From Bacteroidota bacterium (GTDB taxonomy: Bacteria; Bacteroidota; Bacteroidia; 2-12-FULL-35-15): a stretch of 64,000 nucleotides of DNA. Below, one piece after another: positions 51,720 to 60,661 of the stretch (positions within the stretch are counted from its first letter, which is position 1; each line of letters starts with the position of its first letter). The notes below the pieces were generated by a model. It was not told the DNA's origin. It made no database searches and worked only from the letters and a program-made list of their open reading frames with translations. A program made the translations under genes and the position numbers. The stretch covers positions 124,001 to 188,000 of the forward strand of contig JAOQAD010000040.1 of assembly GCA_025963775.1 (NCBI GenBank), read 5' to 3'.

Positions 51720-53273
51720 TTATTTCGTAAACTTGAATTCCGTTCTCCTGTTCAGCTCATGCTCCAGCTCCGAGCAATCCACGCCGTTCTTACAGCGGTT
51801 TTTGATCATGGTTTCCCCGAAACCTTTGGCTTTCAGCCGTTCCTGCCCGATCCCTTTTGCCACGAGGTATTCCATCACTTTTTTCGCCCTTTTTTCCGAA
51901 AGGCCCATGTTGTAGGCATCATCGCCGTTGGCATCGGTATGGCTGGAAATAGCCAGCTTTAAAGCGGGATTTTGCTTCATGGCACTGATGATCTTGTCCA
52001 GCTGCGCAATGGAAAGGTCGTTGATCTCGTATGAATTCGGCGCATAGTAAATATCCTCGATCACGGTGAGCTCACTCTGGCTGGATTTACCGAAATTCCG
52101 GATCTTCAGCTCGGTGTCTTCCTCATCCTCTTTTGCCAGCTGGAACAATTCGGTAGGAAGCACAGAATAAACAAACAGGTTCCCCTTTTTCTCAAAGCTT
52201 TTTACGATGGTCCCGTCCACCTTTGCGAGGTAAAGGGTTTGGTCCTTCAGCTTCGGGTTATCGGCTGCCATTACGCTCAGCTTGTAAAATTCATCTGCTT
52301 TCAGGTTCCGGAAGGTAAAATCGCCATAACTGTTGGTAACGGTGATCTGCACTACTGAATCACGCGAATCTTTCAGCTGTACCTTCTCGCCTACTACCGG
52401 CAGGTTCCTGTCTTTCCCGGTAAGCAGCTTTCCTGAATATTCGAGTACAAACAATGTATCGGAGCCGGCTTCCCCGCAGGATTCGCTGCTCTTGCGGGCG
52501 ATCGTAATACTGATCGGGGGAACGGTGACAATCTCCTTTGTTTTTGCTTTCCGGTTGCTGAATTCCACCTTGATGCTGCTGATCATAAACTGCTCACCGG
52601 GAGCCAGCTTTTTCGCCATCTCAAAGCTTTCTGCATTCAGCTCAATGCCTGTATTTTCAATGCCTTCGATAGCTTTCGGATTTCTCCGCACATCCATTTT
52701 AGGAACAACAAACGTGTAGGAAACGATCCGGACATCCACTTTCGGATTGAAATTGATAATGGAAAAAGTAGGATAATGCAGGAGGTCTTTTACAGAAGCC
52801 ACATCGCCGTTCTTGAAGCAGGAAAATTTCAGCATCAGGTCGTCCTTTGCCTGCGCGGTTTTTTCATCACACACCTTCAGGGCTTTATTATCAAGGTAGA
52901 AGATCACAGAATCCAGCTTCGATTCCTGGCCTTTGCTTTCCACAACTATATCTTTTATGACCACCCTTGTCACCGCCTTGAATTTATCCAGCATGGCATC
53001 CCTCATCTGCGGGGTGATCACATTTGTTTCCTTCGGATTGTGTTTGAAAGTGTATGTTTTTTTGTTCTTAACGGTCATCGCGAAGCTCCATTGCTTCAGG
53101 CTGTGATCGCCCGAGCCGTCGCCAAACAGGTTCACCGAGCTCACACGTTTTACGGCTTCTACAGTAAGTGTATCACCGCTGGCATAGCAGCCCATGTGGA
53201 CGGCCAGCTCCTTTTTCTGCCCGAAGGCAAGCACAGAGCTCAGAAGACAAAAAATCAAAAACAATTTTTTCAT
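51720..53273 (-). CDS. OmpA family outer-membrane/peptidoglycan-binding protein
   Basis: A 517-residue secreted protein, signal peptide ending VLAFGQ. The N-terminal 290 residues are beta-rich and not recognised; a SdrD/Cna-type beta domain (about 300-350, NSYGDFTFRNLKADEFYKL) follows. The C-terminal 110 residues are an OmpA peptidoglycan-binding domain: YYAPNSYEINDLSIAQLDKI, SSHTDANGDDAYNMGLSEKRAK and LNRRTEFKFTK, with the conserved Asp and Arg that hold diaminopimelate. It links the outer membrane to the cell wall. Similar proteins occur in gliding and secretion (PorE/SprF) systems, but no such partners are here. Confidence 0.85.
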   Translation of the reverse strand: MKKLFLIFCLLSSVLAFGQKKELAVHMGCYASGDTLTVEAVKRVSSVNLFGDGSGDHSLKQWSFAMTVKNKKTYTFKHNPKETNVITPQMRDAMLDKFKAVTRVVIKDIVVESKGQESKLDSVIFYLDNKALKVCDEKTAQAKDDLMLKFSCFKNGDVASVKDLLHYPTFSIINFNPKVDVRIVSYTFVVPKMDVRRNPKAIEGIENTGIELNAESFEMAKKLAPGEQFMISSIKVEFSNRKAKTKEIVTVPPISITIARKSSESCGEAGSDTLFVLEYSGKLLTGKDRNLPVVGEKVQLKDSRDSVVQITVTNSYGDFTFRNLKADEFYKLSVMAADNPKLKDQTLYLAKVDGTIVKSFEKKGNLFVYSVLPTELFQLAKEDEEDTELKIRNFGKSSQSELTVIEDIYYAPNSYEINDLSIAQLDKIISAMKQNPALKLAISSHTDANGDDAYNMGLSEKRAKKVMEYLVAKGIGQERLKAKGFGETMIKNRCKNGVDCSELEHELNRRTEFKFTK

Positions 53274-53293
53274 AATTTGTTCTTATTAATAAT

Positions 53294-53311
53294 CAAAGCT
53301 AATCAAAAATA
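53294..53311 (-). promoter_or_regulatory. Two overlapping-range -7 boxes for the OmpA gene
   Basis: Minus-strand TAGCTTTG (53294-53301) and TATTTTTG (53304-53311) both match TAnnTTTG, 20-38 bases before ATG 53273. Only one need be used. Confidence 0.45.
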
Positions 53312-53381
53312 GGATGTATGAAAACAAAAAGGCACAGCGGAAGTATTACACAGGTAAAGGAGAGCTGATCTGCCATAGGAA

Positions 53382-53417
53382 TGAGATTGCTTCTCCGCCA
53401 CGGCGGATCGCAATGAC
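53382..53417. repeat. GAGATTGCTTC...GCAATGACG repeat
   Basis: TGAGATTGCTTCTCCGCC followed by GGCGGATCGCAATGACG; CCGCC/GGCGG forms a short stem. Same family as at 46441 and 48008-48126. Confidence 0.65.
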
Positions 53418-53469
53418 GCTTCCAAAAGAATCCATTCGTTAGTGCAACATTCCGGATAATCAATAAACA

Positions 53470-53503
53470 AAAAAAGACAGAACTGTCAAATTCTGTCTTT
53501 TTT
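53470..53503. terminator. Intrinsic terminator after the TlpA-like gene
   Basis: A 13-bp stem, AAAAAAGACAGAA (53470-53482) with TTCTGTCTTTTTT (53491-53503), loop of 8, T-runs on both strands. It lies 42 bp beyond the stop of the minus-strand TlpA gene (ends 53545). Confidence 0.88.
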
Positions 53504-53544
53504 GTAATTCGTACGTTTTGTTTTTTTGATCCGTAATTCGCTGC

Positions 53545-54111
53545 TTATTTTGCTGCTGTTTTCACCAGCTTGTTCAATTCTGCTTCAAGTCCGCCGCCTC
53601 TTAACACATCGCCTTTTGCAACGATCACGCCGTTCTCATCGATTAAGAAACCTGCAGGAATGCCTGTAACACCGTATTGTGCGGCACCTTTCGACTGCCA
53701 GCCACCAAGGTCGCTCACATGGTTTTCCCACACAAGGCCGTCTTTCGCGATGGCGTTCACCCATGCATCTTTATTGTTATCGAGCGATAAGCTATAGATG
53801 GTAAACCCTTTTGCTTTTTTATTGAATTTCTGATCCTTGAATTTGTTGTATGCTGCAACTACGGTTGGCATTTCCCTTCTGCAGGGCCCGCACCAGGATG
53901 CCCAGAAATCGATCAGCACCACTTTGCCGCGTAAAGAAGAAAGAGCGATCTCTTTTCCCTGCGGGCTCATGAATTTAAGATCCGGAGCGATATTGCCGAC
54001 ATTTAATCCCTCAACAGCACCTGACTGTGCCGGGGTATTTGTTTTTGTGATGAATCCGTATGCAAGCACTGAGCATGCTGCAAGGATCAAAAGGACGTTT
54101 ACTTTTTTCAT
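53545..54111 (-). CDS. TlpA-like periplasmic thioredoxin
   Basis: A 188-residue exported thioredoxin of the TlpA/ResA/peroxiredoxin-like group. Signal peptide or anchor at residues 5-20, then GNIAPDLKFMSPQGKEI and the redox motif WCGPC (Cys74, Cys77). The cis-Pro is in TGIPAGFLID. It reduces disulfides in the periplasm, for cytochrome c maturation or protein repair. It follows murA by 33 bp on the same strand and ends at a strong terminator. Confidence 0.92.
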   Translation of the reverse strand: MKKVNVLLILAACSVLAYGFITKTNTPAQSGAVEGLNVGNIAPDLKFMSPQGKEIALSSLRGKVVLIDFWASWCGPCRREMPTVVAAYNKFKDQKFNKKAKGFTIYSLSLDNNKDAWVNAIAKDGLVWENHVSDLGGWQSKGAAQYGVTGIPAGFLIDENGVIVAKGDVLRGGGLEAELNKLVKTAAK

Positions 54112-54144
54112 GGCTTAAAAATAACATTTTTTTGTTGAAGAATG

Positions 54145-55449
54145 CTACTTCCTAACAATTTGTGCGCCAAGTTTCTGTAAACGCGCATCAATGTTCTGGT
54201 ATCCCCTGTCGATCTGCTCTATATTATGAATCGTGCTTTTTCCGTTGGCGGAAAGCGCCGCGATCAATAAGGACACTCCGGCGCGGATATCCGGCGAGGT
54301 CATTGAAATTCCTTTGAGGCGGTGCTCGTGGTTCAGCCCGATAACCGTTGCGCGGTGCGGGTCGCAGAGAATGATCTGCGCGCCCATATCGATGAGCTTA
54401 TCCACGAAGAACAGGCGGCTTTCGAACATTTTCTGGTGGATGAGCACGGTTCCTTTTGCCTGTGTTGCCACGACTAAAATAATGCTCAGCAGATCGGGTG
54501 TTAATCCCGGCCAAATGGCATCTGCAATGGTAAGGATGGATCCGTCAATAAATGTATCGATCTCGTAACGGTCCTGCTCCGGGATAAAAATATCATCGCC
54601 GCGGCGTTCCATTTTAATTCCCAGGCGCTGAAACGTGTTGGGTATAATTCCAAGCTCATCGTAGGCCACATCCTTGATCGTGATCTCCGATTGCGTCATG
54701 GCCGCCATCCCGATAAAGCTGCCGATCTCGATCATATCGGGCAGCATGCGGTGCGTGCAGCCTTTCATTTTTTCCACGCCGTCGATGTACAGCAGGTTGG
54801 AGCCGATGCCGGTGATCTTCGCTCCCATGCTGTTCAGCATTTTGCAGAGCTGCTGGATATATGGCTCGCAGGCCGCATTGAAGATGGTGGTCCGGCCTTC
54901 TGCCAGGACCGCAGCCATAATGATGTTGGCAGTACCTGTAACGGAAGCTTCATCGAGGAGCATGTAGCATCCTTTCAGGTTGCTGGCCTCTACTTTATAA
55001 AAATCATTTCCTTCATCGTAAATGAATTTGGCACCAAGGTTCTGGAAGCCGATAAAGTGCGTATCCAGCCTTCTCCTGCCGATCTTATCGCCTCCCGGGC
55101 GCGGAATGTATCCTTTGCCAAAGCGGGAAAGCAGCGGCCCCACGATCATGATGGATCCGCGAAGACTGCCGCCTTTCTTTTTGAACTCTTCCGAATTCAG
55201 GTAATCCACATTCACATCATCGGCCTGGAAGGTGTATTCCTCGTGCCCTGTTTTTTCGATCTTCACGCCAAGGTCGCGCAGCAGGTCGATCAGCTTGTTC
55301 ACATCCACAATGTCGGGGATGTTCTGAACCACCACCTTTTCCGGGGTGAGCAGCACCGCGCAGAGAATTTGCAATGCTTCATTTTTAGCACCTTGCGGGA
55401 TGATCTCGCCTTTCAGCTTTGTTCCGCCAATGATCTCGAATACACTCAT
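54145..55449 (-). CDS. murA: UDP-N-acetylglucosamine 1-carboxyvinyltransferase, Asp-type active site
   Basis: A 434-residue EPSP-synthase-fold enzyme that adds enolpyruvate to UDP-GlcNAc, the first committed step of peptidoglycan synthesis. Signatures are GAKNEALQILCAVLL near the start, RGSIMIVGPLLSRFG, GADIRAGVSLLIAAL-like region (DIRAGVSLLIA) and the catalytic loop RPGGDKIGRR. The residue that is Cys115 in E. coli (PGGCxIG) is Asp121 here. The Cys-to-Asp change is known from Chlamydia and mycobacteria, where it makes the enzyme insensitive to fosfomycin. Transcribed with the TlpA gene downstream. Confidence 0.96.
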   Translation of the reverse strand: MSVFEIIGGTKLKGEIIPQGAKNEALQILCAVLLTPEKVVVQNIPDIVDVNKLIDLLRDLGVKIEKTGHEEYTFQADDVNVDYLNSEEFKKKGGSLRGSIMIVGPLLSRFGKGYIPRPGGDKIGRRRLDTHFIGFQNLGAKFIYDEGNDFYKVEASNLKGCYMLLDEASVTGTANIIMAAVLAEGRTTIFNAACEPYIQQLCKMLNSMGAKITGIGSNLLYIDGVEKMKGCTHRMLPDMIEIGSFIGMAAMTQSEITIKDVAYDELGIIPNTFQRLGIKMERRGDDIFIPEQDRYEIDTFIDGSILTIADAIWPGLTPDLLSIILVVATQAKGTVLIHQKMFESRLFFVDKLIDMGAQIILCDPHRATVIGLNHEHRLKGISMTSPDIRAGVSLLIAALSANGKSTIHNIEQIDRGYQNIDARLQKLGAQIVRK

Positions 55450-55634
55450 TTGTTCTGAATTAAAAATTGAAAAATTATGATTGGGAGATTCTATGAACCT
55501 CTTTACGAAGTACGAGTTAAAACAAAAAGATTTGGAGAGGAAGAGGGCCTTTTTACGAACCGGGAATTGTTAATAGCAGGGTTGGTTATTGAGGTAAGTG
55601 CGTTATTGATTCCTCGCTTTCACTCGCTATCGTC

Positions 55635-55656
55635 ATCCCGTGCCCCGACACGGGAT
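55635..55656. repeat. Hairpin repeat (GTCATCCCGTG family)
   Basis: Perfect 8-bp stem ATCCCGTG/CACGGGAT with loop CCCCGA. The minus-strand reading of the loop (TCGGGG) differs from the TCGTGG loop of the neighbouring tandem copies. Confidence 0.75.
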
Positions 55657-55683
55657 CTGTTCAAAGACACTGCTAACTATTTA

Positions 55684-55880
55684 TGAGATCCCGTGTCGTG
55701 GCACGGGATGACGGAATTCTATAGAGAAGGGGAATAAAAAACAACAGCAAAAAAACTGCTAATATTCATGGGTTCCCTTGTCGTGGCAAGGGATGACGGA
55801 ATTCTATAGAGAAGGGGAATAAAAAACAACAGCAAAAAAACTGCTAATATTCATGGGTTCCCGTGTCGTGGCACAGGATG
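55684..55880. repeat. 85-bp tandem repeat with three hairpins
   Basis: GGATGACGG recurs at 55706, 55791 and 55876, exactly 85 bases apart. Each is preceded by a hairpin with loop TCGTGG: TCCCGTG/CACGGGA, then TCCCTTG/CAAGGGA, then TCCCGTG/CACAGGA. The spacer (GAATTCTATAGAGAAGGGG and following bases, with an AGCAAAAAAACTGCT hairpin) is identical between the first two units. A last, decayed spacer begins at about 55885. Confidence 0.88.
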
Positions 55881-55956
55881 ACGGAATCAAATAGAGATGG
55901 GAAATAAAAAAGCACCCTTCAAAATGAAAGATGCTTTTTATATGTATGTGCTGAAC

Positions 55957-56643
55957 TTAAAACGGCTTGCGCTTGAAGTTCTGGTTGTTGCCGTTGTTAT
56001 TGCTTTTGTGGTGCTTGTGGCCGCCGGTATTCTGCTTGCCGCCCCCGGAATGCTTCTTTTTATCTTTATGCTGCGTGCCGGTGTTGCTGTTGCGCGGAAC
56101 AAATGTCTGCGTGCTTTTCAACACGGAAATATCGGCTTTCAGATGTCCTTTCGACAATTCTTCCAGCTGCTTGATGATCACCTCATCGTTCACGCTGTCG
56201 CGGTTCCAGTTAAGGTACGAGCGTTTCATCAGGTTTGCGATCTGGTTGATCAGCTCGTTCTTTTCATCACCGTCAGGATATTCCCTTGCTTTCGCGATGA
56301 TCTGCTCCACGGTTTTGCCGTAATGCTTGTAGCGGATATCGTTATGCGGGTATTTCAGCAGTTCGGGCTTGGTCTGGAATGTTTCGCGGGTTGGCTGCGG
56401 GTATGGGGAATCCACATCGAGCTGAAAATCGGAAATAATGAACAGGTGATCCCAGAGCTTGTGCTTGAAATCGGTGACATCGCGTAAATGCGGGTTAAGC
56501 TGCCCCATTACATCAATGATGGCGCGGGCCACTTTATTTCGTTCTTCACGATCGGCAACTGTGATCGCGAAATCAAGCATTTTTTGAATGTTTCTGCCGT
56601 ATTCGGGGATGATGAGTTGTGGCAGGTCGGTATTATAATCCAT
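55957..56643 (-). CDS. DUF4290 family protein
   Basis: A 228-residue cytoplasmic protein. The conserved domain spans about residues 1-180 (PQLIIPEYGRNIQKMLDFA, DREERNKVARAIIDVMGQLNP, YPHNDIRYKHYGKTVEQII). The last 45 residues form a basic, His/Lys/Asn/Gly-rich low-complexity tail. DUF4290 is restricted to Bacteroidota; the gene is often found near murA, as here, but its function is unknown. The tail could bind nucleic acid or metal; this is inference. Confidence 0.88.
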   Translation of the reverse strand: MDYNTDLPQLIIPEYGRNIQKMLDFAITVADREERNKVARAIIDVMGQLNPHLRDVTDFKHKLWDHLFIISDFQLDVDSPYPQPTRETFQTKPELLKYPHNDIRYKHYGKTVEQIIAKAREYPDGDEKNELINQIANLMKRSYLNWNRDSVNDEVIIKQLEELSKGHLKADISVLKSTQTFVPRNSNTGTQHKDKKKHSGGGKQNTGGHKHHKSNNNGNNQNFKRKPF

Positions 56644-56687
56644 CTACAATAATTTGGTTGGCGGTAAGTACTCTTCTAATAAGGTTT

Positions 56688-56695
56688 CAAAAGTA
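56688..56695 (-). promoter_or_regulatory. Candidate -7 promoter box for the DUF4290 gene
   Basis: TACTTTTG on the minus strand matches TAnnTTTG, 45 bases before ATG 56643. Confidence 0.45.
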
Positions 56696-56856
56696 CGGAT
56701 TTAATAGCAATACACCAAATCCGGGGCTTTTATATTATCGGCTCCCTGCCGGCCCCGGAAGGCGCACAGGAGCATGCCATTCCAGCAGGGAAACAGCCTG
56801 CAAAGCTTATGAACAAAAGCCTCATAAAATTCATTTTTTTATACGGCATATATTGC

Positions 56857-56864
56857 TAAATTTG
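56857..56864 (+). promoter_or_regulatory. Candidate -7 promoter box for etfBA
   Basis: TAAATTTG matches TAnnTTTG exactly, 36 bases before ATG 56900. A T-run at 56833-56840 lies about 17 bases upstream in place of a clear -33 TTTG. Confidence 0.55.
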
Positions 56865-56899
56865 CGCTTCGTTTAAAAAAATTAAAAATTCCGAATTCT

Positions 56900-57640
56900 A
56901 TGAAAATATTAGTTTGTATCAGTAATGTGCCGGACACAACTACCAAGATCACTTTCTCAGCGGACAACTCAACATTCAACACTGCAGGTGTACAGTTTGT
57001 GATCAACCCCTACGATGAGTGGTATGCGCTGGTACGTGCACTGGAGCTTAAAGAAACACTCGGCGGAAATGTTACGATCATACACGTGGGCGCTGCCGAC
57101 AGTGAAGCTACTATCCGCAAAGGGCTCGCCATTGGCGCTGACGATGCAGTCCGTATCGATGCAGAGCCAAACGATGCATTTGCTGTGGCTGAGCAGATCG
57201 CTGCCTATGCAAAAGATAAAGGCTTTGACCTGGTGATGGCCGGAAAAGAAACCATCAATTATAACGGTTCCATGGTTGGCGCCATGCTGGCTGAATTGCT
57301 GAACCTTCCCTTCGTTTCCATGGCTACCAAACTGGAGATCGCCGGAACAACTGCAACCATTGAGCACGACATTGACGGCGGAACGGAAGTGGTTGAATGT
57401 CCCTTGCCACTGGTGCTTTCTGCGAACAAAGGAATGGCGGAAGCACGCATTCCGAACATGCGCGGCATCATGGCGGCACGCACAAAGCCATTGACCGTAG
57501 TTCCTGCTGCTGCAGCAGATAAGCTGACGAGCATCAAAAGCTACGAGCTTGCAAAAGGAAGAACGGAATGCAAGTTCATTGATGCAGCCCATCCTGAGCA
57601 GCTGATCGAATTGCTGCACAACGAAGCAAAGGTTATTTAA
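56900..57640 (+). CDS. etfB: Electron transfer flavoprotein subunit beta
   Basis: A 246-residue EtfB. MKILVCISNVPDTTTKI opens the protein, VINPYDEWYALVRALELKE and DLVMAGKETINYNGSMVGAMLAELL follow, with LSANKGMAEARIPNMRGIMAA near the C-terminus. With EtfA it carries electrons from acyl-CoA dehydrogenases to the quinone pool via ETF:quinone oxidoreductase. The etfA gene follows after 78 bp. Confidence 0.96.
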   Translation: MKILVCISNVPDTTTKITFSADNSTFNTAGVQFVINPYDEWYALVRALELKETLGGNVTIIHVGAADSEATIRKGLAIGADDAVRIDAEPNDAFAVAEQIAAYAKDKGFDLVMAGKETINYNGSMVGAMLAELLNLPFVSMATKLEIAGTTATIEHDIDGGTEVVECPLPLVLSANKGMAEARIPNMRGIMAARTKPLTVVPAAAADKLTSIKSYELAKGRTECKFIDAAHPEQLIELLHNEAKVI

Positions 57641-57718
57641 TATGGAGGATGCAGATAACTTCTGCGCTCTCTGCAACTCTGCGAGAAATTAACATTCAAA
57701 AAATTAAAATCATAGACT

Positions 57719-58690
57719 ATGTCAGTACTCGTTTATACAGAAATATCAAAAGGAAGGATCAAAAAAGCATCGCTGGAAGCCGTTAACTACGGAAGCCGCA
57801 TTGCTGCGCAAATGAACACCGGCGTTACAGCTGTAGTGATCGGTGATGCCGACCTTGCCGACCTCGGAAAAGCAGGTGCAAAAAAAGTGCTGCGTTTGAA
57901 AAACGATAAGCTTTCCGACCTTAACGGACAATACCTTACTGCGGCGGTTGAACAAGCTGCCTCTGCTGAAAACTCAACAGTGATCATCTTTTCCAGCGAT
58001 TTCACAGGAAAGGAAATTGCACCAAGACTGGCTGCCAAATTAAAGGCCGGAATTGTGGCAGGAGCTGTAGGTGATCCTGTGATCTCCGGCGATTCCTTCA
58101 CGGTAAAGAAAAATGTATTTTCCGGGAAAGCGACAGCAATGTACGTGATCCATTCTGCTAAAAAGATCATTTCCCTCCTGCCAAACTCTTTCCCTGTAAC
58201 ATTAGGAGAAGGTACTGCCGAAGTTTCTGATTTCGCAGTGAACCTCGACAATGTGAATTCACCGGTGAAAGTAAAAGAAGTGAAAAAAGTGACCTCTGAG
58301 CTGAACCTCCCGGATGCGGAACTGGTTGTATCTGCAGGCCGCGGAATGAAAGGCCCGGAGAACTGGGCCATGGTGGAAGAGCTGGCAAAAGAGCTGGGCG
58401 CTGCAACAGCATGCTCCCGCCCGGTTGCCGATATGCACTGGCGCCCGCACCATGAGCACGTTGGACAGACAGGTGTTGCCATCCGTCCGAACCTCTATAT
58501 CGCAATTGGTATTTCCGGCGCTATCCAGCACCTGGCAGGTGTGAACGGCAGCAAAACCATTGTGGTGATCAATTCCGACAAGGAAGCACCTTTCTTTAAA
58601 TCAGCGGATTATGGTATTGTTGGCGATGCATTCGAGATCGTGCCGAAGCTGGTTGCTGCTGTAAAGAACTTTAAGGCAAATCATAATTAA
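57719..58690 (+). CDS. etfA: Electron transfer flavoprotein subunit alpha
   Basis: A 323-residue EtfA. The N-terminal adenine-nucleotide-like domain leads into the FAD domain with [40 protein letters not shown] and [20 protein letters not shown] is bound here, together with EtfB. The catalytic-face Arg/Thr and His near HEHVGQTG are intact, so this is a standard rather than bifurcating type as far as can be seen. Confidence 0.96.
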   Translation: MSVLVYTEISKGRIKKASLEAVNYGSRIAAQMNTGVTAVVIGDADLADLGKAGAKKVLRLKNDKLSDLNGQYLTAAVEQAASAENSTVIIFSSDFTGKEIAPRLAAKLKAGIVAGAVGDPVISGDSFTVKKNVFSGKATAMYVIHSAKKIISLLPNSFPVTLGEGTAEVSDFAVNLDNVNSPVKVKEVKKVTSELNLPDAELVVSAGRGMKGPENWAMVEELAKELGAATACSRPVADMHWRPHHEHVGQTGVAIRPNLYIAIGISGAIQHLAGVNGSKTIVVINSDKEAPFFKSADYGIVGDAFEIVPKLVAAVKNFKANHN

Positions 58691-58787
58691 GTTTCTGGTT
58701 GTTGATTTAAGAAATTTCGTAATTTAGTTATACAGGTTCAGGCATCTTTTTTTAGCAAAAAAAGGTTGGAATTTAAAAACATTACAA

Positions 58788-59381
58788 GTGAAAAAAGTTA
58801 AATTAGAGATCGTAGGGTTATCATACAGCCAGACACAAACAGGGGCTTATGCGCTTGTACTTGGAGAATCAAAAGGCAAACGAAGGCTGCCGATCATCAT
58901 CGGGGGCTTTGAGGCACAGGCCATTGCCATTGAGCTGGAGAAGATGACCCCGAGCAGGCCGCTGACCCATGACCTCTTCAAAAGCTTTGCTGAAGGCTTT
59001 GATATCAGCGTAAGCGAAGTGCTCATATACAACCTCGTGGAAGGCATCTTTTTCGCGAAGATCATTTGCAGCAACGGAGAAAAAGATGTGGAGATAGATG
59101 CCCGCACTTCCGATGCCATCGCCGTTGCGGTGCGCTTTAACTGCCCGATCAATACTTACGAATTTATTTTATCGCAGGCCGGGATCATCCTGGATGATGA
59201 AGCGATCAATGCCACCGGGGAAAGCGGTGAGATCGACGACCTGGTGGAAGCTGACGTGAACGATTACCTGAAAAAATCTACGGAAGAGCTGAAACAATTG
59301 CTTGATGCTGCCCTGGCTGATGAGGATTATGAAAAAGCCTCACGCATCCGCGATGAGATAAACAACCGGAAAAAATCGTAG
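58788..59381 (+). CDS. Bifunctional nuclease family protein (DUF151) with UVR motif
   Basis: A 197-residue protein. The start is GTG 58788 (GTGAAAAAAGTTAAA), with no suitable ATG nearby. Residues 1-130 are the DUF151/BFN domain (GLSYSQTQTGAYALVLGESKGKRRLPIIIGGFEAQAIA); residues 160-197 form a UvrB/C-like UVR motif (LLDAALADEDYEKASRIRDEIN). Plant and bacterial BFN proteins have reported RNase/DNase activity, and this two-domain form is common in Bacteroidota. Function in vivo unclear. The permease follows after 26 bp. Confidence 0.9.
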   Translation: MKKVKLEIVGLSYSQTQTGAYALVLGESKGKRRLPIIIGGFEAQAIAIELEKMTPSRPLTHDLFKSFAEGFDISVSEVLIYNLVEGIFFAKIICSNGEKDVEIDARTSDAIAVAVRFNCPINTYEFILSQAGIILDDEAINATGESGEIDDLVEADVNDYLKKSTEELKQLLDAALADEDYEKASRIRDEINNRKKS

Positions 59382-59407
59382 CTTAGCGCATCTATTCCAA
59401 GAACTTT

Positions 59408-60661
59408 ATGAGCATAAAGAGTCGCCTCACGTTAATGAGTTTCCTTCAGTTCTTTATTTGGGGGGCCTGGCTGATCACCGTTGGGAATTACTGGTTTGCA
59501 ACAAAACAATGGAGCAGCGACGACTTCGGTGACATTTTCGCTACACTTGGCTACTCTTCTATCCTTATGCCTGCCCTTACCGGGATCATTGCCGACAAAT
59601 GGATCAACGCTGAAAAATTATACGGGCTTCTTCACATATTAGGAGGCATCGTACTTATTTGTATCCCGCAGGTAGAAACAACCCGCTCCTTTTTCTGGAT
59701 CATTTTCATGGCAATGATGTGCTACATGCCCACGATCTCCCTCTCCAACTCTATTGCATACCGTATTTTAAAAGATAATGATTATGATGTGGTGAAGGTA
59801 TTCCCGCCAATCCGTGTCTGGGGAACTATCGGGTTCATTGCCGCAATGTGGACCACCAACCTTACCGGGAACAAGGCCTCTGCAAACATGTTTTACATTT
59901 CGGCAGCGGCAGCAATCGCATTGGGAATTTATTCCTTTACTTTACCGAAATGCCCTCCGCCAAAGCTGATTTCCGAGAATTCCACTTTTGCGCAAAAACT
60001 CGGACTCGATGCTTTTAAGCTGTTCGGCAACTATAAGATAGCCTTATTCTTTACCTTCTCCATGTTCCTGGGCGCCGCCCTACAGCTCACAAACATGTAT
60101 GGAGACGTTTTCCTGTCGGGCTTCAAGGACATTCCGCAATACGCAGATTCATTCGTAGTTAAATATTCCACCATCATTATGTCCATCTCGCAGATCTCGG
60201 AAACGCTTTTTATCCTCGCGATCCCGTTCTTTCTGAAAAGATTCGGCATCAAACAGGTAATGCTGTTTGCCATGCTTGCATGGGTGCTGCGCTTCGGGCT
60301 CTTCGCCTATGGTGATCCGGCAGGCGGACTCTGGATGATCATCCTGTCGTGCATTGTGTATGGAATGGCTTTCGACTTTTTTAATATTTCCGGTTCCCTT
60401 TTTATTGAAACCACCACCGATCCGCGGATCCGTTCGAGTGCGCAGGGCCTTTTCATGCTGATCACCAATGGCGTTGGAGCTGTACTTGGTGCAAAAGTGA
60501 GCGGCTTTTTAATCGACCGGTATTTCAGTGGGGGGGGCCAAAAAGACTGGCATTCCATCTGGCTCTGCTTTTCCATATATGCACTGGTCATCACCATCGC
60601 ATTTGCTATATTCTTCAAGCACAAGCACGATCCCAAAGCAATAAAAGACATTAACCATTAG
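59408..60661 (+). CDS. nupG: Nucleoside:H+ symporter (NupG family)
   Basis: A 417-residue inner-membrane transporter of the NHS family in the MFS, with 12 helices. The first helix FLQFFIWGAWLITVGNYW and the FPPIRVWGTIGFIAAMW stretch in the fourth are characteristic of NupG/XapB. It takes up nucleosides with protons. It lies downstream of the nuclease-family gene with a 26-bp gap, suggesting a nucleic-acid scavenging pair, though this is inference. Confidence 0.9.
   Translation: MSIKSRLTLMSFLQFFIWGAWLITVGNYWFATKQWSSDDFGDIFATLGYSSILMPALTGIIADKWINAEKLYGLLHILGGIVLICIPQVETTRSFFWIIFMAMMCYMPTISLSNSIAYRILKDNDYDVVKVFPPIRVWGTIGFIAAMWTTNLTGNKASANMFYISAAAAIALGIYSFTLPKCPPPKLISENSTFAQKLGLDAFKLFGNYKIALFFTFSMFLGAALQLTNMYGDVFLSGFKDIPQYADSFVVKYSTIIMSISQISETLFILAIPFFLKRFGIKQVMLFAMLAWVLRFGLFAYGDPAGGLWMIILSCIVYGMAFDFFNISGSLFIETTTDPRIRSSAQGLFMLITNGVGAVLGAKVSGFLIDRYFSGGGQKDWHSIWLCFSIYALVITIAFAIFFKHKHDPKAIKDINH

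Larger units (their letters stand above)
55450..55956. other. 507-bp intergenic region carrying repeats
   Basis: Lies between the DUF4290 gene and murA, both on the minus strand. It contains the hairpin at 55635-55656 and the 85-bp tandem array at 55684-55880. No gene seen; no TAnnTTTG box was found for murA. Confidence 0.75.

Noticed and set aside
54691-55458. A 255-codon open frame on the plus strand
   Set aside because: Antisense to murA, which has complete family motifs; the frame is a by-product of codon bias.
55684-55880. Possible CRISPR array
   Set aside because: The 85-bp period has a conserved hairpin and an identical spacer between units, not short repeats with unique spacers, and no cas gene is near.
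57787-58482. A 231-codon open frame on the minus strand
   Set aside because: Antisense to etfA, which is clearly the real gene; Ser/Pro/Ala-rich translation without domains.
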